Source of the DNA: Ruminococcus flavefaciens ATCC 19208
GTDB taxonomy: Bacteria > Bacillota > Clostridia > Oscillospirales > Ruminococcaceae
Assembly (NCBI RefSeq): GCF_000518765.1
Contig: NZ_KI912490.1
Span: forward strand, 447,700-511,699
Reading direction: 5' to 3'
DNA: 64,000 nt
The notes beneath the pieces are model-generated. The model was not told the DNA's origin and did no database searches. It was given only the letters and a program-made list of their open reading frames with translations. Numbering within the stretch: the first letter of the stretch is position 1; every line of letters starts with the position of its first letter. Made by a program: the position numbers and the translations under genes. Below, piece after piece: positions 42,900-51,500 of the stretch.

Positions 42900-45176
42900 A
42901 TGGATATCAACAAGACACTGGCAAAGGAATTCGGACTTAAACAGGAACAGGTAGACAATACAGTCGCACTTATCGACGACGATAAGACCATACCTTTTAT
43001 AGCACGTTACCGTAAGGAGCTCACAGGCTCTCTCGATGACCAGATACTCCGTGAGCTGTATGACAGGCTCATGTATCTCCGCAATCTTGAAAAGCGTAAG
43101 GAAGAGGTAACAAATGCTATTACGGAGCAGGAGAAGATGACTCCTGAGATAGAGGCTGCTATCAGTGCAGCTGTTACACTTGTGGAGGTAGAGGACATCT
43201 ATCGTCCGTTCAAGCCAAAGCGCCGTACCCGTGCAAGCATTGCCCGTGAAAACGGACTTGAACCACTTGCTGTACTCATCATGGCACAGGATAACTCCAC
43301 AGAGCCGGAGAAGGAAGCAGAGGCATATATAGACGAAGAGAAGAAGATAACCGATGCTCAGACCGCTTTACAGGGAGCTATGGACATCATTGCAGAGGAT
43401 ATCTCCGACGACGCGGATATCCGAAAGAAGCTCCGTGCCCTTGCAGGTGATAAGGGTGAGCTGGTTTCAAAGGCTTCAGACCCTGAGGCTGAGAGCGTAT
43501 ACATGAATTATTATGAGTATTCCGAGGCTATCCCTAAGGTTGCTAACCACCGTGTCCTCGCTCTTGACAGAGGTGAGAAGGAGGGCTTCCTCAAGGTAGC
43601 TGTAACTCTTGACGAGACTCTGGCTACAGATGTTATTTTCGGCAAGTACATCAAGGCAAACAATGCCTGCGGAGAGCTTGTGAGAGCAGCAGCTGCTGAC
43701 AGCTACAAGAGACTTATATTCCCGTCTATCGAGCGTGAGATACGTTCAGAGATGAGCGCCAAGGCTGCCGAGGAGTCTATAAAGGTATTCGCGGCAAATC
43801 TCCGTCAGATGCTTCTCCAGCCGCCGCTCAAGAGCAGTATTATCCTCGGACTTGATCCCGGATATGCACATGGCTGCAAGACCGCAGTTATCGACGGTAC
43901 AGGCAAGGTGCTTGATACAGCTATCATCTATCCTGTCGGCTCGGCAGGAGCTGTTGAGGCTGCAAAGAAGAAGGTAAAGGAATTTATTCAGAAATACAAC
44001 GTAAACGTTATCTCCATCGGAAACGGTACAGCTTCACGTGAGACTGAGAGCTTTGCTGCCGAGATAGCAAAGGAAGTACCTCAGGACGTAAGCTACATGG
44101 TAGTCAGTGAAGCAGGAGCTTCCGTATACTCCGCTTCTAAGGTAGCAGCAGAGGAATTCCCGGAGTATGACGTTTCTATCAGAGGAGCTATCTCCATTGC
44201 ACGACGTTTGCAGGATCCTCTTGCAGAGCTTGTAAAGATAGACCCTAAGGCTATCGGTGTAGGACAGTATCAGCACGATATGCCTCAGGCAAGAATGAGC
44301 GAAGCTCTCGGCGGCGTTGTCGAGGATTGCGTTAACTCTGTGGGAGTTGACCTAAACACAGCTTCACATTCACTTCTTTCATATATCGCAGGTATCAATG
44401 CCACAGTTGCAAAGAATATAGTTACGTACCGTGAGGAAAACGGCAGATTCACTGACCGTAAGGAGCTCCTTAAAGTGCCGAAGCTTGGTAAAAAGGCTTT
44501 CGAGCAGTGCGCAGGCTTCCTGAGAGTACGTGACGGAAAGAATCCTCTTGACAATACAGCTGTTCACCCTGAAAGCTACGAGGCAGCTTCTTCACTGCTC
44601 AGTGAGTGCGGCTTCACTCTTGCGGATATCGCAGGCAGCGGAGCTGAGGGTATTACGGAAAAGGCTGACAGCATAGGTCTTGAAAATATAAGCAAGAATC
44701 TGGGTATAGGTGTTCCTACTCTTACAGATATCATCGGAGAGCTTAAAAAGCCCGGACGTGACCTTCGTGACGAGCTCCCCGCACCTCTTCTCAGAAGCGG
44801 CGACATCATGGAGATCAAGGACTTGAAGCCCGGTATGGAGCTTGTGGGTACAGTCCGCAATATCATTGATTTCGGCTGTTTTGTGGATATCGGCGTACAC
44901 GAGGACGGACTCGTTCATATCTCTCAGATATGCAGCCGTTACATCAAGCACCCTCTCGAAGCTGTAAAGGTGGGCGAGGTCGTAAAGGTAAGAGTTCTTG
45001 ACGTTGACCTCAAGAGAAACCGTATATCACTTACTATGCGCCTTAACGACGAGGAGGAGAAGAAGCAGCAGAAGTCCGAGCGCAGACCGAACAACAAAAA
45101 GCGCGAGGATCGCAAGCCTAAGGGCTTTGATGCTTCACAGCTCCGCAACAGCAGCTTCCGTATCAAGCAGAAATAA
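42900..45176 (+). CDS. tex: Tex-family RNA-binding transcription accessory protein
   Basis: ATG 42900 follows GAAAGGA; an earlier ATG at 42885 lacks an RBS. The 758 residues hold the Tex order: N-terminal helical domain (FIARYRKELTGSLDD), YqgF/RNase-H-like part (ILGLDPGYAHGCKTAV), helix-hairpin-helix pair (LNTASHSLLSYIAGIN and LLKVPKLGKKAFEQCAGFLR) and C-terminal S1 domain (VGTVRNIIDFGCFVDIG). The end is a basic low-complexity tail. Tex binds RNA and the transcription machinery and helps ribosome-associated transcription quality. Confidence 0.93.
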   Translation: MDINKTLAKEFGLKQEQVDNTVALIDDDKTIPFIARYRKELTGSLDDQILRELYDRLMYLRNLEKRKEEVTNAITEQEKMTPEIEAAISAAVTLVEVEDIYRPFKPKRRTRASIARENGLEPLAVLIMAQDNSTEPEKEAEAYIDEEKKITDAQTALQGAMDIIAEDISDDADIRKKLRALAGDKGELVSKASDPEAESVYMNYYEYSEAIPKVANHRVLALDRGEKEGFLKVAVTLDETLATDVIFGKYIKANNACGELVRAAAADSYKRLIFPSIEREIRSEMSAKAAEESIKVFAANLRQMLLQPPLKSSIILGLDPGYAHGCKTAVIDGTGKVLDTAIIYPVGSAGAVEAAKKKVKEFIQKYNVNVISIGNGTASRETESFAAEIAKEVPQDVSYMVVSEAGASVYSASKVAAEEFPEYDVSIRGAISIARRLQDPLAELVKIDPKAIGVGQYQHDMPQARMSEALGGVVEDCVNSVGVDLNTASHSLLSYIAGINATVAKNIVTYREENGRFTDRKELLKVPKLGKKAFEQCAGFLRVRDGKNPLDNTAVHPESYEAASSLLSECGFTLADIAGSGAEGITEKADSIGLENISKNLGIGVPTLTDIIGELKKPGRDLRDELPAPLLRSGDIMEIKDLKPGMELVGTVRNIIDFGCFVDIGVHEDGLVHISQICSRYIKHPLEAVKVGEVVKVRVLDVDLKRNRISLTMRLNDEEEKKQQKSERRPNNKKREDRKPKGFDASQLRNSSFRIKQK

Positions 45177-45188
45177 GGAGATTATATC

Positions 45189-45833
45189 ATGGCTTTCAGA
45201 ACAGAAGAAAAGGAAATAAAATGTGCTGTCTGCGGTAAGGAATCTGTTCAGACAGTTGTAGCGGAGTACGATCCCGATACAAGCGTCCCTGACCTTGATA
45301 TGCGTCCTAATGAAGAGCACCGTTCATACCTGAAATACTGGGTTAGCGAGTGCCCTCACTGCGGCTACTGCAACGCCTCAATTGATATTCCCGTGCGTTT
45401 TACGAAGGAATTCCTTGAAAGCGATAAGTATAAGAATGCAGGCGGCAGCGGACTTGCTGAGAAGTTTATGAAAATGTCTCTGGTCTGTGAAAAGAACAAG
45501 GTCTATGAGGAAGCCCTGAAAGCTTGTCTCTATGCAGCATGGTATTACGATGATGAAAAGGATGATGAAAAGGCTGCGGAGTGCCGCAGGGCTGCACTGA
45601 AGATATTCGACCTGCATAAACAGGAATTTGCAGATAAGCCGGATTATGTACTGCTTGCAGCTGATCTCATGCGCAGAAGCGGCGACTTTGGCAGAGTTAT
45701 CCGTGATTATAAGGGCAGATTGATGCAGTCGATGCTTTTGATGGCTCTTGCAGCATTTGAGGTGGAGCTTGCCGAAAAAGGCGACAGTTTATGTCATAAA
45801 GCAGACGAAGCCAAAGGCGTTGCACTTAAATAA
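45189..45833 (+). CDS. DUF2225 family protein
   Basis: A 214-residue protein with two zinc-binding pairs, CAVCGKESV and ECPHCGYCN, and the DMRPNEEHRSYLKYWVSECP segment typical of DUF2225, followed by a TPR-like helical part (ALKACLYAAWYYDDEKDDEK). The function of the family is not known. It starts 12 bases after tex and shares its transcript; a strong hairpin follows. Confidence 0.85.
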   Translation: MAFRTEEKEIKCAVCGKESVQTVVAEYDPDTSVPDLDMRPNEEHRSYLKYWVSECPHCGYCNASIDIPVRFTKEFLESDKYKNAGGSGLAEKFMKMSLVCEKNKVYEEALKACLYAAWYYDDEKDDEKAAECRRAALKIFDLHKQEFADKPDYVLLAADLMRRSGDFGRVIRDYKGRLMQSMLLMALAAFEVELAEKGDSLCHKADEAKGVALK

Positions 45834-45855
45834 GCTGTACCTAATATAAAAGTTT

Positions 45856-45880
45856 AGCCCCGAGGCAAAGCCTCGGGGCT
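45856..45880. terminator. Terminator-like hairpin after DUF2225
   Basis: AGCCCCGAGGC pairs with GCCTCGGGGCT around AAA, an 11-bp very stable stem. Only TT follows directly, so it may also protect the 3' end of the message. Confidence 0.7.
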
Positions 45881-45901
45881 TGGTGCATTTATTGCATATA
45901 T

Positions 45902-45934
45902 AAATCAAAATTTTGCGGAGCAAAATTTTGATTT
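45902..45934. repeat. 15-bp perfect inverted repeat
   Basis: AAATCAAAATTTTGC and its exact complement flank GGA. The arms are AT-rich and lie within a run of palindromes, part of the intergenic repeat cluster. Confidence 0.7.
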
Positions 45935-45956
45935 GAGCCGTTAGCTGTTAGCCCAA

Positions 45957-46004
45957 TGTAGGGGCGGCGTTTCGCCGCCCGATAATAAAGCGGCGAAGCC
46001 GCTT
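45957..46004. repeat. Two GC-rich palindromes of the GGGGCGG family
   Basis: GTAGGGGCGGCG with CGCCGCCC, then AAGCGGC/GCCGCTT around GAA. The AGGGGCGG start recurs at 51508 and 61174 in this window. Confidence 0.65.
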
Positions 46005-46036
46005 CCTAATGGCTAAGAGTTAAAAGCTAAAGGCTT

Positions 46037-46159
46037 CATAATTTAGCAAATCACGCGATGATATTTTCCTAATAATTTATTGCCTCTCGCGGCTATAATT
46101 TGTTTATCAGATATATTTCAGCGCGGAGCAAGGGTGCAGCGTCACGCTGCTAAATTATG
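46037..46159. repeat. MITE-like 123-bp unit with 12-bp inverted ends
   Basis: CATAATTTAGCA at 46037-46048 and its exact complement TGCTAAATTATG at 46148-46159 bound a non-coding unit with inner short palindromes such as CAGCG..CGCTG. Size and ends fit a miniature inverted-repeat element; no clear target duplication is visible. Confidence 0.5.
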
Positions 46160-46188
46160 ATTTGGTTCGGATTTTATTATCATTGACA

Positions 46189-46217
46189 TTGACAAGGCAG
46201 AGAAATAGTGTTATAAT
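46189..46217 (+). promoter_or_regulatory. Consensus promoter of the lipoprotein-fur unit
   Basis: TTGACA and TATAAT, both perfect, with a 17-base spacer. The start near 46224 is about 32 bases before the ATG at 46256. Confidence 0.85.
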
Positions 46218-46255
46218 CTGTATGAATATTGAAAAGATAAAACGGAGGTAACAAA

Positions 46256-46798
46256 ATGAAGAAAGTCGCAGCATTACTTGTTGCATTAACAGCAGCTTCA
46301 TGTATTTTTACAGGCTGTGAGCCTAAAAAGAAAGACATAAAAAGTGTGAAAGTAGCTCAGCAGAAAAGTGATTCATATGAAAGTGCCGTAAAGGAATGCT
46401 TTGACGCTATGAACTCAGAAGGCGGCGGAGAAGTGTTCTATTCCTATATGTATCCCGATGCGGCATTGGATGCAATGAAGCAGAGCGGCGAGTTCGACAG
46501 CCTTGTGAAAACATTCAATGATACACAGGCTGAAATACAGAAAGACAGCAGCGATGATTATTCATATACAGGAGTCAAGAAAGCGAAAGAGCTCAGCGAG
46601 AAACAGGTCGAAGGCGCAAAATCTTATTTTGTCGAACTCTGCGAGCCCTATGTAGCTGATATAAAAGAGGACGCTTTTGATATCAGGGAAGGCTACGAGA
46701 TAAAGTTCAGCTATGCAAATAAAGGCGAAGCTGCGGGAGAAGAGAGCGTAATAGTTGTAAGTCTAAACGATGAAGGCTGGAAAGTGATAACACACTGA
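46256..46798 (+). CDS. Lipoprotein related to the zinc-ribbon membrane protein at 48 kb
   Basis: A 180-residue protein with a lipoprotein signal peptide: KKVAALLVALTAASCIFTGC, lipidated at the final Cys. The rest, with FYSYMYPDAALDAMKQSGEF and EGYEIKFSY, is the same domain as the C-terminal part of the protein at 48023 (FYSLSYPDAVIDALKDEDEY, KGYEVKVKV), ending in a shared GWKVI. The domain is unknown to me; it is extracytoplasmic in both. It sits 12 bases before a Fur-type gene, so it may be part of a metal or stress unit. Confidence 0.8.
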   Translation: MKKVAALLVALTAASCIFTGCEPKKKDIKSVKVAQQKSDSYESAVKECFDAMNSEGGGEVFYSYMYPDAALDAMKQSGEFDSLVKTFNDTQAEIQKDSSDDYSYTGVKKAKELSEKQVEGAKSYFVELCEPYVADIKEDAFDIREGYEIKFSYANKGEAAGEESVIVVSLNDEGWKVITH

Positions 46799-46809
46799 CG
46801 GAGGAAGAA

Positions 46810-47226
46810 ATGAAAAGAGAGTCGGGATATAATACCAAGCAGAAGGAAAAGCTGCTGGAATATCTTATAAGCAATAAGGAAAAGCATACAAATGTGCAGG
46901 AGATAAGTGCCTTTTTGACTGCTGAGGGTTCACCTGTGGGTGTGGCAACTATATACAGACAGCTGGACAGACTTGTTGAGCAGGGACTTGTGAGAAAATA
47001 TGCCTTTGACGGCAAGACATCTGCCTGTTATCAGTATATAGAGGATAATGAACAGTGCCGCAGCCATTTCCACCTTAAATGTCTCAGCTGCGGCAGGCTC
47101 ATACATCTTGACTGTGAACATCTTGCAGAGCTGGCTCATCATATAGAAGAAGAGCACGGCTTTGAGATAGATTATTCCCAGACTGTTTTCTACGGACGCT
47201 GCGGTGACTGCAAGGATGATGACTGA
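46810..47226 (+). CDS. Fur-family metal-dependent repressor
   Basis: A 138-residue protein with the winged helix (NVQEISAFLTAEG, GVATIYRQLDRLVEQGLVRK) and the C-terminal metal and dimer part: HFHLKCLSCGRLIHLDCEH and YGRCGDCKD, two CxxC pairs forming the structural zinc site. Fur, Zur and PerR cannot be told apart surely from motifs; the VGVATIYRQL and the two CxxC pairs are most like Zur/Fur. It is co-transcribed with the lipoprotein upstream. Confidence 0.9.
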   Translation: MKRESGYNTKQKEKLLEYLISNKEKHTNVQEISAFLTAEGSPVGVATIYRQLDRLVEQGLVRKYAFDGKTSACYQYIEDNEQCRSHFHLKCLSCGRLIHLDCEHLAELAHHIEEEHGFEIDYSQTVFYGRCGDCKDDD

Positions 47227-47303
47227 GGCACGGTCTCGCTGCTTTTATGTTCTGAGTTCTTCGGAATATAGATCTTAACATCACTTTCGTTATTTTCGGG
47301 CAT
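47190..47303 (-). CDS. Possible small protein antisense to the fur end
   Basis: On the minus strand ATG at 47303 has GGAGG at 47311-47315, seven bases away, and reads 37 codons: PENNESDVKIYIPKNSEHKS and a Ser/Gln/Pro tail. The RBS is as good as any in the window. Nothing similar is known to me, and the 3' part runs antisense into fur. It could be a real microprotein, or the start of a gene whose 3' part was lost. Confidence 0.35.
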   Translation of the reverse strand: MPENNESDVKIYIPKNSEHKSSETVPQSSSLQSPQRP

Positions 47304-47368
47304 AGTACCACCTCCGTGGATATTATGCCCGTTAATTTGATTTTTATAATGCCGCGGAAAGGAAAAAT

Positions 47369-47863
47369 ATGAAGATACTCAAAGCTTTACTGAGACTGGC
47401 GGCTTCGGAGGTACTGTGCCTTTTCATTGATATTACATTTGCGGCTTCGGGCAGTACGCTGATAAGGCTGATATGTCTGATATGTACAGTAACGTTGATG
47501 ATATCCGTGCTTGCGGATTTTTCGGTAAAAGAAGCGAGGGCGGATATGAAAGCCTCACGGATAAGCGGTGAAAAAGCAAAAATATCGGAAATATATGCAG
47601 CAGGCGGAGCAGCTGCCGTACCGTCGCTTCTGAGCTGGATAGCTTTGTGCATATCGGCAAAAGGCGGAGGTTTTGACTATTATCGCTGGCACAAGCTTCT
47701 GAACGCACCGTTTTTACAGCTGTACAATATCCTAAGCAGCGGCGTCCACGCATCAGTGCTGAATGGGACGGAGCTTGCGATAATGGCTGTTCCGATAGTA
47801 TTTCCTGCTTTGGCAGTCGTTATACCGTACCTTGCGGTCTGTCGAAAAGAAGCCCATAAATGA
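47369..47863 (+). CDS. Hypothetical membrane protein
   Basis: A 164-residue protein with GGAAAGGA before the ATG and about four hydrophobic helices (LAASEVLCLFIDITFAAS, LIRLICLICTVTLMISVLA, SLLSWIALCIS, LAIMAVPIVFPALAVVIPYL). A charged loop, EARADMKASRISGEKAK, lies after the second. No family is recognised. It stands alone between the fur unit and the zinc-ribbon gene. Confidence 0.65.
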   Translation: MKILKALLRLAASEVLCLFIDITFAASGSTLIRLICLICTVTLMISVLADFSVKEARADMKASRISGEKAKISEIYAAGGAAAVPSLLSWIALCISAKGGGFDYYRWHKLLNAPFLQLYNILSSGVHASVLNGTELAIMAVPIVFPALAVVIPYLAVCRKEAHK

Positions 47864-47954
47864 TGTATGTGTTAATTCGCAAAGTAAGCGATTATCTGCT
47901 CATTGTGCAATGTGCTGAAAAACAACCGTGTATAGTATTATTAAATCCTTTCAC

Positions 47955-47984
47955 TTGACATGATGTGAAGAAATATGATAAAAT
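47955..47984 (+). promoter_or_regulatory. Promoter of the zinc-ribbon membrane protein
   Basis: TTGACA with TAAAAT 18 bases on, or GATAAA at 16. Start near 47991; GGAGG lies at 48010-48014. Confidence 0.65.
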
Positions 47985-48022
47985 ATATTCTGTAATATTT
48001 TTGGTTTATGGAGGTTTTTGTT

Positions 48023-48910
48023 ATGGCATTTTGTAAATTCTGCGGTAAGCAGATACCTGAGGGTGGCTCATGCGACTGTGCAGCTTCACAGGGCGCAGAA
48101 GAGATCAAGGAAACAGTAGAAAAAGAAGCAGAGAACGCACAGAACACAGTTGAGAATGCTGCTGATTCTGCAAAAGAAAAGGCAGAAAATGCTGTTGACA
48201 AGGCTAAGGGCGCAGCTGATAACGCTGTTGACAAGGCTAAGGACACAGCAGCAGAGCTCAAAGATAAGGCCGGAGATGTTGCTGATAAGGTAGGCGACAG
48301 CCTCAAGCAGGGCGCAACAAAGGTTGACGATTTAGCAGGCGAGTTATCTGAAAAGCTTCCGGGCGGAATGAAGAACAACAAGAATGCTGTTTATGCAGCA
48401 GGTGCTGTTATCTTACTTCTTCTCATTTGTCTGCTTTGCCTTATTTTCGGCGGCGGAGTAAAGGGAACTGTAAAAAAGTATGTAAACTCTGCTTCTGATA
48501 AGAAGGGCGGAAAGACATTCTATTCACTTTCTTATCCTGATGCTGTTATTGATGCACTCAAGGACGAGGACGAATATGACGATATGGTCGAGGATTTCAA
48601 TGACGGTGTTGAGGATATGCTTGACGATCTCGAGGATGACGAAACAGCTCCTAAGTTTGACAAGATACTCAGAAAAGAAAAGCTCAAGAAGTCACAGATA
48701 AAGGCTGCTGAGGAATATTTCGAGGACCTTTGCGAAGCATTTGATGCAGATGACGATATCGAAGTAAGCAAGGGCTACGAAGTTAAGGTAAAGGTAGAGT
48801 ATAAGGACGAAGACGGCGACAAGAAGCACAGCACAGAAAAGATTTGTGTTGTAAAGATCAAGGGCGACGGCTGGAAGGTTATCCCTAAGTCAGCAGATTC
48901 TCTTGACTAA
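48023..48910 (+). CDS. Zinc-ribbon, apolipoprotein-like repeat, membrane-anchored protein
   Basis: ATG 48023 follows GGAGG by eight bases; the frame from 48008 is rejected. The 295 residues fall into four parts: a zinc ribbon (FCKFCGKQIPEGGSCDC); residues 30-115 of 11-residue amphipathic repeats such as AENAVDKAKGAADNAVDKAK, like LEA or apolipoprotein helices; one membrane helix (YAAGAVILLLLICLLCLI); and an acidic outer domain shared with the lipoprotein at 46256. Such zinc-ribbon membrane proteins are common in Firmicutes and may sense the envelope; the role is unknown. Confidence 0.85.
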   Translation: MAFCKFCGKQIPEGGSCDCAASQGAEEIKETVEKEAENAQNTVENAADSAKEKAENAVDKAKGAADNAVDKAKDTAAELKDKAGDVADKVGDSLKQGATKVDDLAGELSEKLPGGMKNNKNAVYAAGAVILLLLICLLCLIFGGGVKGTVKKYVNSASDKKGGKTFYSLSYPDAVIDALKDEDEYDDMVEDFNDGVEDMLDDLEDDETAPKFDKILRKEKLKKSQIKAAEEYFEDLCEAFDADDDIEVSKGYEVKVKVEYKDEDGDKKHSTEKICVVKIKGDGWKVIPKSADSLD

Positions 48911-48926
48911 TTGATATTGATTTAAG

Positions 48927-48955
48927 ATCCGAAGCAGAAATGCTTCGGATTTTTT
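48927..48955 (+). terminator. Terminator with GAAA tetraloop
   Basis: ATCCGAAGCA pairs with TGCTTCGGAT around GAAA and runs into five T. It directly precedes the next promoter. Confidence 0.9.
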
Positions 48956-48956
48956 A

Positions 48957-48985
48957 TTGACTAATTCCAAGAAATATGGTAAAAT
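48957..48985 (+). promoter_or_regulatory. Promoter of the AEC transporter
   Basis: TTGACT and TAAAAT spaced by 17 bases, with TGG giving an extended -10. It starts two bases after the previous terminator's T-run. Confidence 0.7.
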
Positions 48986-49071
48986 AATTCGGTTAATGCA
49001 AAACAGCGGAAATACGCAGCTTTCATTTTAGTTTTATTCGGCTGTAATATATGCATATTTCGGAGGATAAA

Positions 49072-50001
49072 ATGGCATCAACAATTCTTGATCAGACTAT
49101 CATTATGCTGATACTCATAGGTGTCGGTGTACTTTGTGCAAAAACAAAGCTTATAAGCGAAGCTTCAAATAAGGAACTTTCCAGATTCGTGCTTCAGGTA
49201 GTAAATCCCGTGGTCATATTCATGTCTTATCAGAAGCCGTATAAAGCAGAGCTTGCTAAAAATCTGCTGCTCACATTTGTTATATCTTTGGCTGCAATGT
49301 CTGTGATGATAATACTGTCCTATCTTCTTGTTCGCAGGAAAGAGGGCAGGGAGTTTGAGATAGAGCGCTTTTCGTCCGTCTATTCAAACTGCGGATTTAT
49401 GGGCATACCGCTTGTAAATGCTCTTTTTGGCGATGAGGGAGTTTTTTATCTCACGGCTTTCATAACCGTATTCAATCTGATCGTGTGGACTCACGGTGTC
49501 ATACTCGTATCAGGCGAAAAGGACTTCAAACAGGTAGTCAAGGTATTCTATTCGCCGACGATCATTTCAATACTGCTTGGACTTATAACCTTCTTCCTTG
49601 AGATAAGGCTTCCTGCTACGGCATCAAGCGCACTTGGCTTTATAAAGGACGTTAATACACCTATGGCAATGATAGTTTCGGGCGTTACTATCGCTGCTAC
49701 GGACGTACCGAAATTACTAAAAAATTACAGAGTGTACTATGTTTGCTTTTTAAAACTTGTTGTTATGCCATTGATATTGGCAGTACCACTTTCGATTTTT
49801 ACCAATTTTGACGACAAAGTTCGTATGACTGTACTGGTTGCAGCAGCTGCTCCACCGGCAGCAATGTGCACACTTCTTTCCATTCGTTATGGAAAAAATT
49901 CTGTATACGCATCGGAGATTTTTACCGCAGGAACTATACTTTCCGTAGGTACATTGCCGCTGGTTGTCAAAGCTACGGAATATTTAACAAAAATAATATA
50001 A
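49072..50001 (+). CDS. AEC-family (auxin efflux carrier-like) transporter
   Basis: ATG 49072 has CGGAGG before it; 309 residues. About ten membrane helices in two halves, with LSRFVLQVVNPVVIFMSYQ in the first and NCGFMGIPLVNALFG, a conserved AEC segment, followed by PAAMCTLLSIRYG in the second. AEC members export organic acids such as malate in bacteria; the substrate here is unknown. Confidence 0.88.
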   Translation: MASTILDQTIIMLILIGVGVLCAKTKLISEASNKELSRFVLQVVNPVVIFMSYQKPYKAELAKNLLLTFVISLAAMSVMIILSYLLVRRKEGREFEIERFSSVYSNCGFMGIPLVNALFGDEGVFYLTAFITVFNLIVWTHGVILVSGEKDFKQVVKVFYSPTIISILLGLITFFLEIRLPATASSALGFIKDVNTPMAMIVSGVTIAATDVPKLLKNYRVYYVCFLKLVVMPLILAVPLSIFTNFDDKVRMTVLVAAAAPPAAMCTLLSIRYGKNSVYASEIFTAGTILSVGTLPLVVKATEYLTKII

Positions 50002-50048
50002 TCAGTTTGTCAAAAACGCTGATTTTAGAAATAATTGCGTTAAAAGGT

Positions 50049-50076
50049 TTGAATTTTAATAATATTGTGTTATAAT
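50049..50076 (+). promoter_or_regulatory. Promoter of the ROK regulator
   Basis: TTGAAT and TATAAT spaced by 16 bases with an extended TGT. It leaves a leader of about 150 bases before ATG 50231. Confidence 0.6.
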
Positions 50077-50230
50077 ATAAATACGTTAAAAGAGATTGAG
50101 TTTAAAATAAAAAGAAAAAATTATACCAACAGTTATATTAAACAGCGGCAGTAAATTCCAAGGGGATATGTTGGTTGTAATTGCGGAGAAGAAGTATCCG
50201 AAACGATTTAAGAAATGGAGTTGTTGTTGT

Positions 50231-51451
50231 ATGGAAAAAAGAGGAATCAGTAAACTTGACCTGAAAAGACGTAACAGAATGCAGATACTCAGAGTCATCA
50301 GGGAATCAGGTCCTATTTCGAGAGTAGACGTAGCAAGCGCTCTTGAGATCACAAGAGCCGCTGTAACTATCATTACAAATGAAATGATAGAGGAAGGCGT
50401 ACTTGTCGAGATAGGTGAAGCTCCGGTTAATACTGAGAAGCTTCAGAAGGGCAGAAGAAAAATTCTTATCGACATTAATGTCAACAGCCGTTTTGCACTT
50501 GGTGCAACTGTAGATGAAAAGGAAGTAAGCATCGGTCTTACGAACCTTAATTCCGAGGTGCTCGACAAGGCAAGCATGGTTATTGACGAAAGGACCACAA
50601 GTAAGGATATCATCAACTACATAATCAAGACCAGTAACGAAATGGTCGAGAACAGTGCCCTTACAAAGGACAAGATACTCGGACTGGGTGTCGGCGTAGT
50701 TCCTTCAATGTGGGGCAAGCTGAAGATATTCTACAAGGACGGCGTACTTGATTTCACTAACTTCATTGATAAGCTCTCAGGCGGACTCAATTTCGAGATC
50801 CACTGCGGAAATGCTATAGGACTTATGGCTCTTGCAAGCAATGATTTCAGAACACAGAACGGTTATCAGACCAATCAGGCGTTCATTCACAACGGAAATC
50901 AGGTAAACCTTGCTATAATCAACAAGAATGAGCTTTCAGCAGATTATGTATCTTATACATCGACTATCGAAAGATATATAGTTTGTCCTAACGGAAAGGT
51001 ATATGAGGGCTATCCTAACGGCTCTGTAAAGGCTGAGCTTTCAAGAACAGCTATGCTCAACGCTTTCTATGAGATATATTCCAAGGATAAGACACCTGTT
51101 CTGTACGAGCTTACAGAGGGTGACAAGACCGCTATAAATACAGATAATGTATTTATGGCTCTTATGAGAGGCGAAGAGCCCGTAAAGGCACTTGTTGATG
51201 ACATTATCGCTAAGTATACTGTCCTCATCAACAATCTGGCTATCAGCCATTTTGCAAAGAGAATAGTGCTTCATAATTTCAAGCTCAACGAAAAGCAGTT
51301 TGACTACTGCAAGCGTGAGATGATACGCCTTGTAAGTGAAGAGATCGCTGACAGAGTGGTACTCAGCAGATTGGACGGAAAGAACAATTTCCTCGGCGGC
51401 TGCGCTCTTATTATTCAGGATAACTTCTATGTAAGAGGCGGAATGCAGTAA
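50231..51451 (+). CDS. ROK-family transcription regulator (NagC/XylR-like)
   Basis: ATG 50231 has GGAG upstream; the longer frame from 50168 has an unlikely basic, Cys-rich front. The 406 residues begin with a winged helix (NRMQILRVIRESGPISRVDV, ITRAAVTIITNEMIEEG). The ROK part is recognisable (ILGLGVGVVPSMWG, HCGNAIGLMAL) but degenerate: the CxCGxxGC zinc motif of NagC and XylR is missing. It may bind its sugar weakly or a different ligand. Xylulokinase lies 2.3 kb downstream, so a xylose link is possible but not close. Confidence 0.83.
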   Translation: MEKRGISKLDLKRRNRMQILRVIRESGPISRVDVASALEITRAAVTIITNEMIEEGVLVEIGEAPVNTEKLQKGRRKILIDINVNSRFALGATVDEKEVSIGLTNLNSEVLDKASMVIDERTTSKDIINYIIKTSNEMVENSALTKDKILGLGVGVVPSMWGKLKIFYKDGVLDFTNFIDKLSGGLNFEIHCGNAIGLMALASNDFRTQNGYQTNQAFIHNGNQVNLAIINKNELSADYVSYTSTIERYIVCPNGKVYEGYPNGSVKAELSRTAMLNAFYEIYSKDKTPVLYELTEGDKTAINTDNVFMALMRGEEPVKALVDDIIAKYTVLINNLAISHFAKRIVLHNFKLNEKQFDYCKREMIRLVSEEIADRVVLSRLDGKNNFLGGCALIIQDNFYVRGGMQ

Positions 51452-51457
51452 AATTAC

Positions 51458-51494
51458 AAAGCCCGTAAGAAGCTTAGCTTCTTACGGGCTTTTT
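51458..51494 (+). terminator. Strong terminator after the ROK gene
   Basis: AAAGCCCGTAAGAAGC pairs with its full complement over 16 bp around TTA and ends in five T. Confidence 0.92.
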
Positions 51495-51500
51495 AGTTAT

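Larger units (their letters stand above)
45834..46255. other. 422-base intergenic stretch rich in palindromes
   Basis: No gene is seen. It contains a GC-rich hairpin after DUF2225, a 15-bp inverted repeat, two GC palindromes, a 123-base unit with 12-bp inverted ends, and the lipoprotein promoter. Confidence 0.7.
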
